From a bacterium (GTDB taxonomy: Bacteria > Gemmatimonadota > Glassbacteria > GWA2-58-10), in contig JAJFUG010000057.1 of the NCBI GenBank assembly GCA_021372515.1, positions 1-64,000 of the forward strand: a DNA stretch of 64,000 nucleotides, in the 5' to 3' direction. The notes under the pieces are model-generated. The model saw nothing but the letters and a program-made list of their open reading frames with translations, did no database searches and was not told where the DNA came from. The position numbers were made by a program, and so were the translations under genes. How positions within the stretch are numbered: position 1 is the stretch's first letter; every line of letters starts with the position of its first letter. Positions 46,655 through 56,588 of the stretch are shown one piece after another.

Positions 46655-49600
46655 TCATTTTAGCAGCACCATTTTTCGGGTGCAGACATAAGCGCCGGCC
46701 TGCAAACGGTAGAAATAGACCCCGCTGGGCAGTGACTCCCCCCGGCCGTTCCGTCCCTCCCAGAACACGGTGTAGGTCCCCGGTTTTCTCTCCCCGTCCA
46801 CCAGCGAGCCGACCAGGGCGCCGCGCAGGTCGAATACGCGGAGTTGCACCCGTACCGAACCCGCCTCCTCAGGCACCGAAAAAACGATGGCGGTAGAGGG
46901 GTTGAACGGGTTGGGACAGTTCTGGGCCAGGCTGTAGCTGCGCGGCAACGCAGCGGGCACGGGGCTGTTGCCGGCCAGGGCGGTGAAAGTCTCTTTCTCC
47001 TGCGCGCTCAGGCCCAGACGGTCAAGCTGGGAATCGACATAGGCCATATCCTCCGCACTCAGGGGCCGCGGGGCCGGCTGGACGGCCGCGGCGAGCGCGG
47101 TCCGGCTCTCCGGGCATCCGCCGTGGCGCAGGGCATCGAGCAGGGTCCGGGCGTCCAGCAGGTCGAAACGCCCATCTCCGTTGAGGTCGCCGCGCATGTC
47201 GGCCGGGCGGTCGCGCAGGGCCAGGACCAGGGCGATCAGGTCGTCCAGGTAGCTCCGGCCGTCCGCGTTGAAATCGCAGCCTGTCACAGGCGGGTAGACC
47301 CGCAGCCGCAGCGAGTCCCGCCCGCCGTCCGGGTTGACCGCCACCAGCCCGACATCGGTCAGGCCCCTCACTTCCGGCCCCAAGTCGAACGACAGCAGCG
47401 CCAGGGTGTCGCAGACCCGGTTCACTCCGGTCACCACGGCCAGGTTGCTGTCGAACAGGAAACTCACCCCCGGCTGGAGGAAATCGCCCCGCACCGCCAG
47501 ACGGCCGTCCCGCAGCGGAGGGAAAAGGCCATCGGGCCAGGTCGCCCGGAGCCGCGGCGTGCCGTTCTCGATGTAGAAAGCCAGCGAGTCCCGGAACCCC
47601 AGGTTGTTGAAAATATGGATGAAATGCTGTCCACGCGCGGTGCCGGCTGGCGGGTTCAACGGTATCTGGAGTGTATGGGGCGGACTGTAATACTGCCAGT
47701 AGGGGACCTCGCCCCAACCCGGTTTCACCAGAATGGACAGGTTGCTTTCCCACCAGGAGTAGGAAATCCCTTGCACCGTCACAAACTGCTGGCCGCTGTT
47801 GCTGTGAACGGTGTCCGGCGAGGCGCTGAGTGCGCCGAAGCCGGTGGCGTTGACACTCCAGGGCAGGGCCAGACGGGGCGTGCGCGGGTCGTTGCTCACG
47901 ATGCGCAGCGAGTCCGTCACTTTCAGGGGGCAATTGGTGGCGAAAGTCAGCTCGACCTTCTTCTTCCCGCCGGGCTTGATTGTCGCAGTGCCGGGCCGGA
48001 CCGACAGGAACGGGCTGTGTATCGAGCGGACAGTCAACTCCTGCCCGCCGGTGTTGGAAAGGGTTATGGTCCGGCTGACCGGATTGCCCGCCAGGACAGT
48101 GCCGAACCCGAAGCGGGTGGAGTCGACCGCGATTGCGGGGGGCTGCCCGCCCGGCGCCCCCGGGCTGAGGTCCCGGCAACTGAAAGCGGCCGGCAGGTCG
48201 AACGTGGGCCGCAGCGGGTCGTTGGTAGTAAAGCGGATGTAGCTGCTGTCCGACTCCCCGGTCCGGGAGGGCTTGATCGAGAAAGTGACTGTCAGGTACT
48301 TGCCCGGATCGATCGTGGCCACGTAACGGCTGGCCTTGAAGGCGGCGTAATCCGGCAGTACAGTCTGGATATTGTTCAGCCGCAGGGCTCCGCTGCCGAG
48401 GTTGGCGATACGCAGGCTGCGGGTGGCCGAGTCGCCGGGGGCGAGGATGCCGAAATCCAGGGGCGAGTCAAACACCGCCAGCAGCGGGCCGCTCAGGTAG
48501 CGGCTCTCCTCGACGCACATGGCGGTGACATAGACCGGCAGACGGGGGTTGTCCGGGTCGTTGCTGCTGATAATCAGCGGCGCCCGGTCGTACCAGTATT
48601 CGTTCCCGCAACCGTCGAACACGTTGAGCTTGTAGCTCCCGCCCGGAGGGAGTGTTTCGCGCCACATGTTGGTCCCGATGCCGAGCCAGGGGGAAAGCAT
48701 GCCGGTGATGATAAGGTCCGCCTCGCCGGCGTTACGCAGAAGCTGTGTGTGTATCACGCCCCCGCAGTCGGTGCTTTTCTTGATTATCCCCAGGTCCAGG
48801 GAGAGGCTTTCCAGCGCCAGCTTCGGCAGTTTCGCCTGGTTGCGCCAGCCCTGGCCCTCTCCGGTCAGAATTATGTACTCCACACCGATTTGCATGTCCA
48901 TGGAAAAGTATCTCGCCTCGGTGGGGGCGAAAACCACCCAGACTTGGTATATCTGGCCGGGTTGAAGGGTCAACTCAAGCCATGAGCCCTCACGTCTGTC
49001 CAGGGAATCCGGCTCGTACCTGAAATAGTCGGCGATGGAGTGGAGGATGCCTGTGGATATGGGACGGTTCGAGATGTTCCTCAGGACAAAGCCCTTGCGC
49101 GAGGTGCTTTTCAGCGGCACCTCACCGAAATAGAGCTCGGTCGTGGAAAGTGTGATCCCGCCCAGGTCACGCCAGACACCGTTGCCCAGTTCCACGGCCT
49201 TGGCCTCGAACCGCAGGGGCAGGTAGAGGTGCGGCCGGTCCGGGTCGTTGCTGACAAACTCCACGGCCAGGCTGTCCCGTTTCGGAGTATGGGGCCGCAC
49301 CTGAAGACGGACCTCGAGGCTGTCCCCAGGGGCCAGCGTGGCGGAATGGGGCTGGGCGATGAATTCACCGTTGCGGTAGTCGGCGGTTATGGCGAGGTTA
49401 AGCTCCGCGGACCCGCTGTTGACAACCCGGGCCGTGGTTTCGAGCAGGGAGTCCATGATGGCATCCGGCAGGTCGGGGGCCGGGGGCCTCAGCTCCAGCC
49501 GCGGGGCGCTTTTCTCCACCACCTCGGCCGTGACCGTGGCGACCGCGGTGTCAGCGCCGCAGACCGCGAGCACGCGCCCCAGGTACGGCCCGGCCTCGGG

Positions 49601-50791
49601 CGGGGCCTGGAAAGTCAGCCCGAGCACCAGGCTGTTGAAAGGATGGAGCACCACCGGCCAGGACTGCGCCGGATCGAACCGCAGGCCGAGGCTGTCGCTG
49701 GACAGGACCGTATCCACGTACACGGTGGTGTCGGTGTTGTTGAAAATGGCAATCCTTTCTTTAATCACACTGCCGAACGGCGCCTGCCCGAAATTCAGAT
49801 AGCGCGTGGAAAAGCCCACCGGGTCGTATTCCAGGCGAAGGCACCGGCCCAGGACAAAGGTGTTGACCCCGTTGCTGACAGAAAGCGAATAATCCCCCTC
49901 CGCGATCCGTCCCTGCGCCGAGAGCACCAGACGGGCCAGCGAGTCGTTCAGCACTTCCGAGCCCAGTATCCCTATCTCGCTTCCCGGCAGCGCAAAGGTC
50001 AGCGGGGGGAAAAAATCCCGCCCCTGCACCAGGAACGTGTCCGCCGCCGAGGGCACATGCCAGACAGCCGGGCTGACCGAAAGCAGCTCCTGGCTGGCCT
50101 CCACGATCCGGCAGAACACCCCCGCCACCGGGATGTCGTCCTTGAGAAACCTGATCTGATACGTACCGGTCGGCGTCTGGGGCCGGCACCGCAGCGCCAC
50201 CACCACCGAGTCAGCGCCGCGGCTTAGCACCCGCATCTCCACCGCGTCGCTGTCGGTGATAGTGACCGGGTTGAAAGCCAGGACACCCAGCAGCGTGCCC
50301 TTTATGGTGAGGGACTGGCTGTGGGTGCTTTTCGGGATCGAGTCGGGCGTCAGGCTCAGTGACGCGGCCCCGGCGACCGTGAAGATATAATCGGGTCCAA
50401 TCTGCAAGCTGAGGGGCACTATGTTGGTCTGAATCTTGATCCGTTCAGCTCCGGCGTGCGGCAGCCAGGAGATGCGCGTGCACTTGATCTGAAGGCTGTC
50501 GCCGGGCTTGACCGTCCCGCCGGCCGGCTCGAAGGAAAGGGAATCCAGGGGTGACCAACTGCCCCAACTGAGGGACGAGACAACGAGGTCGGAGTCGCTA
50601 CGGTTGTAGATCTTGAAATAACGCACCGCCGGGATGCCCACCTGCATGACGCCGAAATCCAGTTTCTTCGGCGAGAAATCAAAGACCGGCGCGGCTGTCA
50701 GCGGCGCTGCGGACAGAAGGAGCGACAGAACGAGCGCAACCGGGGTGCTTGAGCGGAACGGGTATGTAACCGAACGAAGTCTGTCTCGCAT
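46655..50791 (-). CDS. large exported protein with ASPM/HYDIN-type Ig repeats, dockerin-like repeat and FlgD tail
   Basis: A 1378-residue protein. Signal peptide MRDRLRSVTYPFRSSTPVALVLSLLLSAAPLTA; then about ten choice-of-anchor-D-like domains (repeated 'LDFG.....VSR...I.N.G...L.V..I' such as FGVMQVGIPAVRYFKIYNRSDS, FGTVLAGNPVSRTITLSNTGGQ). A dockerin/EF-hand-like pair follows (DFNADGRSYLDDLIAL, DLNGDGRFDLLDARTLL). It ends in a FlgD-like domain with GVYFYRLQAGAYVCTRKMVLLK. It is likely a cell-surface scaffold. ATG 50791 starts the signal peptide and follows GGAAAG. It is coupled to the next gene. Confidence 0.8.
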   Translation of the reverse strand: MRDRLRSVTYPFRSSTPVALVLSLLLSAAPLTAAPVFDFSPKKLDFGVMQVGIPAVRYFKIYNRSDSDLVVSSLSWGSWSPLDSLSFEPAGGTVKPGDSLQIKCTRISWLPHAGAERIKIQTNIVPLSLQIGPDYIFTVAGAASLSLTPDSIPKSTHSQSLTIKGTLLGVLAFNPVTITDSDAVEMRVLSRGADSVVVALRCRPQTPTGTYQIRFLKDDIPVAGVFCRIVEASQELLSVSPAVWHVPSAADTFLVQGRDFFPPLTFALPGSEIGILGSEVLNDSLARLVLSAQGRIAEGDYSLSVSNGVNTFVLGRCLRLEYDPVGFSTRYLNFGQAPFGSVIKERIAIFNNTDTTVYVDTVLSSDSLGLRFDPAQSWPVVLHPFNSLVLGLTFQAPPEAGPYLGRVLAVCGADTAVATVTAEVVEKSAPRLELRPPAPDLPDAIMDSLLETTARVVNSGSAELNLAITADYRNGEFIAQPHSATLAPGDSLEVRLQVRPHTPKRDSLAVEFVSNDPDRPHLYLPLRFEAKAVELGNGVWRDLGGITLSTTELYFGEVPLKSTSRKGFVLRNISNRPISTGILHSIADYFRYEPDSLDRREGSWLELTLQPGQIYQVWVVFAPTEARYFSMDMQIGVEYIILTGEGQGWRNQAKLPKLALESLSLDLGIIKKSTDCGGVIHTQLLRNAGEADLIITGMLSPWLGIGTNMWRETLPPGGSYKLNVFDGCGNEYWYDRAPLIISSNDPDNPRLPVYVTAMCVEESRYLSGPLLAVFDSPLDFGILAPGDSATRSLRIANLGSGALRLNNIQTVLPDYAAFKASRYVATIDPGKYLTVTFSIKPSRTGESDSSYIRFTTNDPLRPTFDLPAAFSCRDLSPGAPGGQPPAIAVDSTRFGFGTVLAGNPVSRTITLSNTGGQELTVRSIHSPFLSVRPGTATIKPGGKKKVELTFATNCPLKVTDSLRIVSNDPRTPRLALPWSVNATGFGALSASPDTVHSNSGQQFVTVQGISYSWWESNLSILVKPGWGEVPYWQYYSPPHTLQIPLNPPAGTARGQHFIHIFNNLGFRDSLAFYIENGTPRLRATWPDGLFPPLRDGRLAVRGDFLQPGVSFLFDSNLAVVTGVNRVCDTLALLSFDLGPEVRGLTDVGLVAVNPDGGRDSLRLRVYPPVTGCDFNADGRSYLDDLIALVLALRDRPADMRGDLNGDGRFDLLDARTLLDALRHGGCPESRTALAAAVQPAPRPLSAEDMAYVDSQLDRLGLSAQEKETFTALAGNSPVPAALPRSYSLAQNCPNPFNPSTAIVFSVPEEAGSVRVQLRVFDLRGALVGSLVDGERKPGTYTVFWEGRNGRGESLPSGVYFYRLQAGAYVCTRKMVLLK

Positions 50792-50912
50792 AAGCTCTTT
50801 CCTTCTGGGTCCGCACAGCGCCACGACGCTGTCGAGCAGGAGGTTGTACGAACCGCTAACTGTCTGAAAAGACAGCCACAGGGCTTAAAACAAAGGAACA
50901 ATAAACTCGGAA

Positions 50913-50935
50913 TTGTTTGAAACGGTTTACAACAA
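50913..50935. promoter_or_regulatory. LacI-type operator-like palindrome
   Basis: TTGTT-TG-AAAC-G-GTTT-AC-AACAA, about 120 bp before the 46655-50791 gene, has nine of eleven pairs symmetrical and the AAACGGTTT core usual for LacI-family operators. The rest of the 50792-51182 gap shows nothing else except the terminator listed next. Confidence 0.45.
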
Positions 50936-51117
50936 CTATCCCTATTGCAAGCTTGATGCCAGAAAAGCATGATTTATCTAACTCGATTACTTTTAAGCGA
51001 TAGATAGAACACGGAGGGCGGAAACAACCGATTAGAGGAAGTAAAACGATTACCTCGCGGGTGCCGCTGTTACTCGGCTGGATACGGCTTTACAAAGTGA
51101 AAACAAAAACGCCATAA

Positions 51118-51139
51118 CCATCCTTCAGGGGGAGGATGG
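51118..51139 (-). terminator. terminator after the GH2 gene
   Basis: CCATCCT/AGGATGG with 8-base loop, followed on the minus strand by TTATGGCGTTTTTG. It ends 44 bases after the GH2 stop. Confidence 0.55.
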
Positions 51140-51182
51140 TCGGCGTGAACCACCACCAGAGAGCGGACCGGCCGGAACATAC

Positions 51183-53837
51183 TCATTTTCCCTTTCCCTG
51201 ACCGGCGTTAACGTTCCAGCCGCGATACCGGAAAGCCGGCTTTTCGCCATTCAACCCGTCCATGGGAAAGCGGGCCCGGACCGCCTTGACCTCTCCCGGC
51301 AGCAGGGAAACGTAGTTATCGTCCCAGAAAACCGGCAGGACCGTATTGCCGCTTTTCTTACCGTAAACATCCAGCTCGATGAAAAAGGCTATCACCTCGG
51401 TGGGATTATTCAGGGTGACCTGCATTTCCCACTCTTTGCCCCGCTCCACAAACAGATATTCCGCATCGATCTCAACCGGTGGCAGAGCGTTCAGGGCCGT
51501 AAAGTCGGCATAGGACTTGTTCGGGGTCACGAACCACAGGGTGCCGCTTTCATCCAGCACATCCTCCCGGGTCGACAGCCAGTAGAAATTGGCTCCAAGC
51601 TTTTTCCCACTCGCTTCGAATAATTTCAGATCAACGAAATAAACCGGGGCCAGGGCGTCGCCGGCAGGCAACTGAAAAATCTTCCTGGACGTGTTCTCTT
51701 CAAGTCCAACATGCAAATCCTTTGCGAAAACAACCTTCGACTGCATGTTCAGGACACGGATTTCCGCCCGTAAATCCTTGAAGGCGGAATAAGTGTCGTT
51801 GCTCAGGTAAATGCCGTGGTCTCCATAATCATAGATGATGTTGAGCGGCTGCGAACCCGCCCGTGTCCCGTAAAAGGCGCCGTTGGGCATCAGGTAGTAA
51901 TCGTAGAGCTGCCAGTACATTTCCGGCCAGGCCGAATTGAGCATCCATTGAATCACGCCCGTGGAGTTGAATTTATTGACGGAAAAAGCCTCGAACATGG
52001 CCCGGATCGCCTCATAGCTGGCCACCTGGGCTTTGCGGACAAACTCCTCCACCGAGCCCGCGGGGCCATAGCGTCGGTCGAGGGCGTTCCGATACCGGTC
52101 CAGGTTGTTGAACTGGCCCCGGCCGCAATGATATTCCCAGAGACTGTCAATCGGCCACAGATGGTCCTCCGGAAGCATCCTTCTCAGACTTTCCAGCGGC
52201 GGAGGCTGCGGTCCGGGACCGGTTTCAGTGTTGAAACCGAAAGCCCCGCCGTTGTTCCGGTCGAGGTACCAATAGTTGGGGGTTACATAATCGTAGGGCC
52301 CCGCCATTTTGACTCCGGTCGGACCGGTTATCTCGCTCACCGCGGCCCGGCACGCGGCCAGGCTCGGCCGGGTCGGATCGACACAGGCAAGCATGTCCCG
52401 GTATTTCGTTTCCAGTTCGGGCCGCGGCAGCTTGTCGCTCCCGTACACCCAGACTAAGATACTGGGATGGTTGCGCAGCCAGGTCACCTGGTCCTTCAGC
52501 GAGCGGGAAATGAGAGCGATGTCCTCCGGGCTGCTTACGCCCTCGAATTCATCCATGGCCCCGCCGTACAGGAAAGCCCATTCCCACTGGCAGCTCCAGC
52601 CTGCCATGAGCATTATCCCATACCGGTCGGCCAGATCGTACAGTCTCTGACTGCTGCCCCAGAACCCCTCCAGCCGGATGGTGTTCAGGTTCATGTGCCG
52701 GGCGTACCGGACCTGGGCTTCGACCTTATCCGGGTCCTCCGCCAGCAGCATATCATCCGTCCAGCCCGCCCCGCGGATCAGCACTTTTTTCCCGTTGATC
52801 CTGTAGCCCCGGCAGCCCTCCTCGCTGAGGTAGTCGGAAACCTCCCGGATTCCAAAGACAACCCTCTGCTCATCCGAGATTTCTCCATCCGCCAGAGCGT
52901 TCAGCCGAAGCTCGTACAGATTGGGTTCCCCCAGGTTGTTGGGCCACCACAGGCGCGGGTTGGTTAGATTCAACTGCGGGTATTGGTCCGGGCTGAAAAC
53001 GAGCCGCAGCCTCTGGCGGGGCTCCAGGCTGAAAGGCATGTCCAACCTTATGTTTTCGATCTCACCCCGGACAGCCCCCGACACAGGCCGGTCGCTGTGG
53101 TTGATCAGGTCCGCGCTTACGGTGAGGGCCGCTTTGTCCAGGGTCTCCAGGTTCACTTTGCTCCGGACGAACACATCGCGCAGGGAGACAGCGCCGGTCA
53201 GACGCAGCTTGACCTCCCGCCACAACCCCAGGTTCTGGTCTGGCGGCTTGGGATTCCAATCGACAAACCCGATTGTGAAATCACCCGGCCGGGGCGGATA
53301 AACCTTTACGGCGAGAATGTTTTTACCGGCGGCGATATAGTTCGTAATATCCAGCTCGTGAATCCGGAAGGGACCGAAAAAGCTTTCGCAGGAACCGGCT
53401 TTCTGTCCGTTGACCCAGATGTCGGCGCTGTAATTGATCCCCTCGAAAACAAGGCGGACATTCCCGGAAGACTCGTCTTCATTCAGGAGGAACTCCGTCC
53501 GGTACCACCAGGGATGCAGGAACGGCTCGGCCGGGACTTTCTCCAGATTCCGGCCGAAATAGAGATTACGATACACCCCGTTCCTGACAAGCGCGGCCAA
53601 CACGGTCGAGGGCACGGAGGTCTGATACCAGCCCAGTGAGGAGCAGCCGCCACCCGACACCTCACTGTCGCTTTCCTCCACCTCGGCGGAGCAACGGACA
53701 GACCAGCCCGATTCAAGCAGACGGGTGTGCTCGCATGTCATCAGGGCGGAATTTCTGCAACAGACTGAAAGCAAAAGGGAAAGTGCGGATAGTGCAATCA
53801 GCCGCCTCTTGTCGAAACTGCGATGAACTTTCATCAA
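51183..53837 (-). CDS. GH2 lipoprotein glycosidase (exo-beta-glucosaminidase / mannosidase-like)
   Basis: An 884-residue protein with lipoprotein signal (SLLLSVC, Cys26-27). GH2 layout: jelly-roll sugar-binding domain (NVRLVFEGINYSADIWVNGQKAGSCESFFGPF), Ig domains and a TIM barrel (RYARHMNLNTIRLEGFWGSS). NHPSILVWVYGSD and GFNTETGPG correspond to the catalytic Asp and Glu of CsxA-type exo-beta-D-glucosaminidases, where GSD replaces the NE pair of ordinary GH2 enzymes. It degrades amino sugar or mannan-type chains at the cell surface. Substrate is inferred. Confidence 0.85.
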   Translation of the reverse strand: MMKVHRSFDKRRLIALSALSLLLSVCCRNSALMTCEHTRLLESGWSVRCSAEVEESDSEVSGGGCSSLGWYQTSVPSTVLAALVRNGVYRNLYFGRNLEKVPAEPFLHPWWYRTEFLLNEDESSGNVRLVFEGINYSADIWVNGQKAGSCESFFGPFRIHELDITNYIAAGKNILAVKVYPPRPGDFTIGFVDWNPKPPDQNLGLWREVKLRLTGAVSLRDVFVRSKVNLETLDKAALTVSADLINHSDRPVSGAVRGEIENIRLDMPFSLEPRQRLRLVFSPDQYPQLNLTNPRLWWPNNLGEPNLYELRLNALADGEISDEQRVVFGIREVSDYLSEEGCRGYRINGKKVLIRGAGWTDDMLLAEDPDKVEAQVRYARHMNLNTIRLEGFWGSSQRLYDLADRYGIMLMAGWSCQWEWAFLYGGAMDEFEGVSSPEDIALISRSLKDQVTWLRNHPSILVWVYGSDKLPRPELETKYRDMLACVDPTRPSLAACRAAVSEITGPTGVKMAGPYDYVTPNYWYLDRNNGGAFGFNTETGPGPQPPPLESLRRMLPEDHLWPIDSLWEYHCGRGQFNNLDRYRNALDRRYGPAGSVEEFVRKAQVASYEAIRAMFEAFSVNKFNSTGVIQWMLNSAWPEMYWQLYDYYLMPNGAFYGTRAGSQPLNIIYDYGDHGIYLSNDTYSAFKDLRAEIRVLNMQSKVVFAKDLHVGLEENTSRKIFQLPAGDALAPVYFVDLKLFEASGKKLGANFYWLSTREDVLDESGTLWFVTPNKSYADFTALNALPPVEIDAEYLFVERGKEWEMQVTLNNPTEVIAFFIELDVYGKKSGNTVLPVFWDDNYVSLLPGEVKAVRARFPMDGLNGEKPAFRYRGWNVNAGQGKGK

Positions 53838-54051
53838 ATCACTCCGGCCGTTGAACTGTCTTTCGTTGGGAAGCCCGCCAGTATTCCCCTGTCAGGATCA
53901 CTTTTCACCGGCCAGAGGAAATCTCTTTTCCGCAAACCGGGAATCCATCCGCTCCTCAGCCTTAGCTCCCGTCCTGATCCGGAGACTCCCCATCCGGTTC
54001 CGCTCAGGCCGGGAACAATTCGGACTGCCTTGACCTCAGAATAGCAGACAG

Positions 54052-54745
54052 TCAGAAACCGAACTGCACCGTGAAGAGATTGTCTGCGCTCAGCCGTCTC
54101 TTGTTGCGGTAGGCATAGCCGAACTCGACCACGCGGCCGGCGAAATCCAGTTTCTGTCCGCCGCCGGAACTCAGGCCCCGGAGCGTCGGGGCATCGTACA
54201 GATATTCATAGCCGTAGTCATCCGCGCCCTTGGTGTACTCGTCGGTCTGGACCTGCAAGCCCAGGCGCAGAGCCCCGTACATGAACGGAGTGAAACTGAA
54301 GCTCAGCCCGGTGGCGGTGGAATAGCTGGTCGGAATGTTGCTGTTGCGCCAGATTTCCCCGCAGACCAGCCAGTTGAGCTTGTCCGTGGTCATGAGGCTG
54401 TAGCTCAGGGGCCAGCTTGACCGCGGTGGGCAGACGGTGGGTGTGAGTGCGGTGGAACGCCTCACGGGTGCTCCGGCGCGAGACGACATAGTCATCGCTG
54501 GAAAAATCGCCGTAACCGTCCGGAATGTCCCCGTCACGGTCCTCGGGCCCCACCTCGTACGGGAGGTTGGGACTCTGCATGGTGATATTGGGTCCCAGGT
54601 TCTGGATGGAGAAGGCGAACCTGATCTCACGCTCCAGGAACTCGGTGTGGTAGATCGCCCCGGCGCCGATGGCGAAAGCGTTGCCGCCGATGCTGGAGAA
54701 CATGTCCGGGTGGATGTGCTTGACATTCAGGCCGCCGTTGAACTT
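54052..54745 (-). pseudogene. broken PorV-like outer membrane beta-barrel gene
   Basis: The sequence FSSIGGNAFAIGAGAIYHTEFLEREIRFAFSIQNLGPNI and, in another frame, TGLSFSFTPFMYGALRLGLQ to LSADNLFTVQFGF match PorV/UPF0164-type barrels. The frame changes near 54408-54420 (LPTAVKLA in one, PLSYSLMTT in the other), and a TAG at 54746-54748 removes the N-terminal half. PorV serves type IX secretion; the intact genes must be elsewhere. Confidence 0.7.
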
Positions 54746-54862
54746 CTATGTTTCTCTAAATAACAAGAACGGTGCCAGCGGGCGGGAAACGGAATGCCTC
54801 GCCCAAACCCTTGCTTAACAAGAAAGAAAAAGAGGGCAGGAAGCAGACGGGATGGAATGTGA

Positions 54863-54881
54863 GTGTATAATAATTATACAC
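54863..54881. promoter_or_regulatory. perfect palindrome in the 54746-55130 gap
   Basis: GTGTATAAT-A-ATTATACAC. It includes TATAAT on both strands. The gap is otherwise AT-richer with no gene seen; this may be an operator or promoter of the lost PorV-like gene. Confidence 0.45.
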
Positions 54882-55130
54882 CCACTTGACAGGCGTATAA
54901 GAAACATACATAAAAACACTGTTTGTGCGGTTCGGTCGGTGCGGCCCGAAAGGACCACCGGGGAAGAGTCGAGGCTCAGGAAATGAAAATCGCACCACGC
55001 CCATCGCCGGTTCCCGAAGCGCCGATAATCCGGTGGAGCGGATGAATCCGGTCACGAATTGCCGCTGAATGGTCCAAGGATACTCTGGATGATCGACTGT
55101 TTTGGCGGTTAGGCGTACGGCAGGAAAGGA

Positions 55131-56588
55131 TTAGACGGCCTTGTCGTCAAGTTTGTTATAGAGAGTGGCGCGGTTGATTCCCAGATACCTGGCCACCCGA
55201 CTTTTGTTACCGTCGAACATGAACAGCGCCTTTTTGATGATCTCTTTCTCTATTGTTTCCAGGTTCAAGCCTCCAGGCAAGAACCTGACAACCAGATAAT
55301 CCTCATCGTTTTCCTCGGCCAGCCGGTCCAAACCCAGGCCCTCGTTCTTCTTTAAAACCCTCAGATGGCAGGGCTTGATTTCCACATCATCGTACAGCAG
55401 CACAACGCGTTCGATCAGGTTTTGAAGTTCGCGCACGTTGCCGGGCCAGGGATATTCCTCCAGAATGCCGATCGCCTCCTCGCTGAAAGATTTGAAATTG
55501 CTCTTTTTCTGCTCCGCGAAATACTCGAGGAACATCTGGGCCAGAGGGCGGATTTCCTCTTTTCTCTCCCGCAACGCCGGGAGGTGGATCCGGCCCGTAT
55601 TGAGCCGGTAATAGAGGTCGCTGCGGAAAGCGCCCGCCTGCGAGAGCTTCTCCAGGTTCTTGTTGGTCGAGCAGATGATCCTGACATCCACTGTCAGCTT
55701 CCTTATCCCGCCGACCCTGAAATACTCTTTTTCCTGCAGCACGCGCAGCAGCTTGGGCTGCATCTCCAGTGGCATGTCGCCTATTTCATCCAGAAACAGG
55801 GTCCCCCCCTGGGCCAGCTCGAACTTGCCTTTCTGCCCGGCCCTCTTCGCACCGGAGAAAGCTCCGCCCTCATAACCGAACAGCTCACTTTCAAACAGGT
55901 TGGGAGCGATAGCCGAACAGTTTATGGAGACGAAAGGAGTGGTGACCGTGTGGGGACCGTAATTAACCAGCTTGGCGATAAACTCTTTGCCGGTGCCGGT
56001 TTCCCCTTCGATCAAGACCGGGACCGAGCGGTCCTCGTGCAACCGCTTGGCCAGACGGACCACGTCCCGCATCTTGCTCGAAAAAACACCGATCCTGCCC
56101 ACCCCGAGCACTTCCGCCAGGGCTTTCTGCACCTGCTCCAGCTCCAGCATGGCTTCCTGCGTCACCTCTGCCACCTTGCTCTCGAACCGGTGCTTCAGCT
56201 CATAGTTCTCTTCAAGGAGCGATTGGTGTTCGGCGATTTTCCCGATGATGGATTTTAGCTCCTCAGGATTCACCGGCTTCATCAGGTAGTCGTAAGAGCC
56301 GGCATGGAATGCGCTTACAGCAGAATTCACATCCCCGTAGCCAGTGATGAGCACCACGTACGTTTGCCGGCCCGCGGGCATGGCTTTCAGGCGCTTCAAC
56401 AATTCGATCCCGTCCATCTCCGGCATCCGGATATCCGAGAGAACGAGCGGGAATGGATTGTTCTCGAAAAACTGCAATGCCTTTGTCCCCGAGTCACAGG
56501 GGGTGATGTCGTGTCCCAGCTCGTCGCGCAGGTACTCGGTCAATTCGGTCCTGGAATACTTGTCGTCGTCGACCACGAGAATTTTCAA
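55131..56588 (-). CDS. NtrC-family sigma-54 response regulator
   Basis: A 485-residue protein. REC domain with D7-D9 and phospho-acceptor D52 (VLSDIRMPEMDG); linker coiled coil 105-160; AAA+ domain with Walker A GETGTGKE (K201), GAFSGA (242-247, the GAFTGA loop that contacts sigma-54, with T to S) and Walker B LFLDEIG (264-270); Fis-type HTH at the end (VARYLGINRATLYNKL). It activates sigma-54 promoters in answer to the kinase encoded just upstream; start overlaps the kinase stop (ATGA). Confidence 0.92.
   Translation of the reverse strand: MKILVVDDDKYSRTELTEYLRDELGHDITPCDSGTKALQFFENNPFPLVLSDIRMPEMDGIELLKRLKAMPAGRQTYVVLITGYGDVNSAVSAFHAGSYDYLMKPVNPEELKSIIGKIAEHQSLLEENYELKHRFESKVAEVTQEAMLELEQVQKALAEVLGVGRIGVFSSKMRDVVRLAKRLHEDRSVPVLIEGETGTGKEFIAKLVNYGPHTVTTPFVSINCSAIAPNLFESELFGYEGGAFSGAKRAGQKGKFELAQGGTLFLDEIGDMPLEMQPKLLRVLQEKEYFRVGGIRKLTVDVRIICSTNKNLEKLSQAGAFRSDLYYRLNTGRIHLPALRERKEEIRPLAQMFLEYFAEQKKSNFKSFSEEAIGILEEYPWPGNVRELQNLIERVVLLYDDVEIKPCHLRVLKKNEGLGLDRLAEENDEDYLVVRFLPGGLNLETIEKEIIKKALFMFDGNKSRVARYLGINRATLYNKLDDKAV

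Noticed and set aside
46844-48985. A 713-codon frame on the plus strand
   Set aside because: Antisense to the well-supported Ig-repeat protein; composition is typical of a GC-rich shadow frame. The same holds for 61907-63802, 36965-38440, 25300-26451 and 47022-48179.
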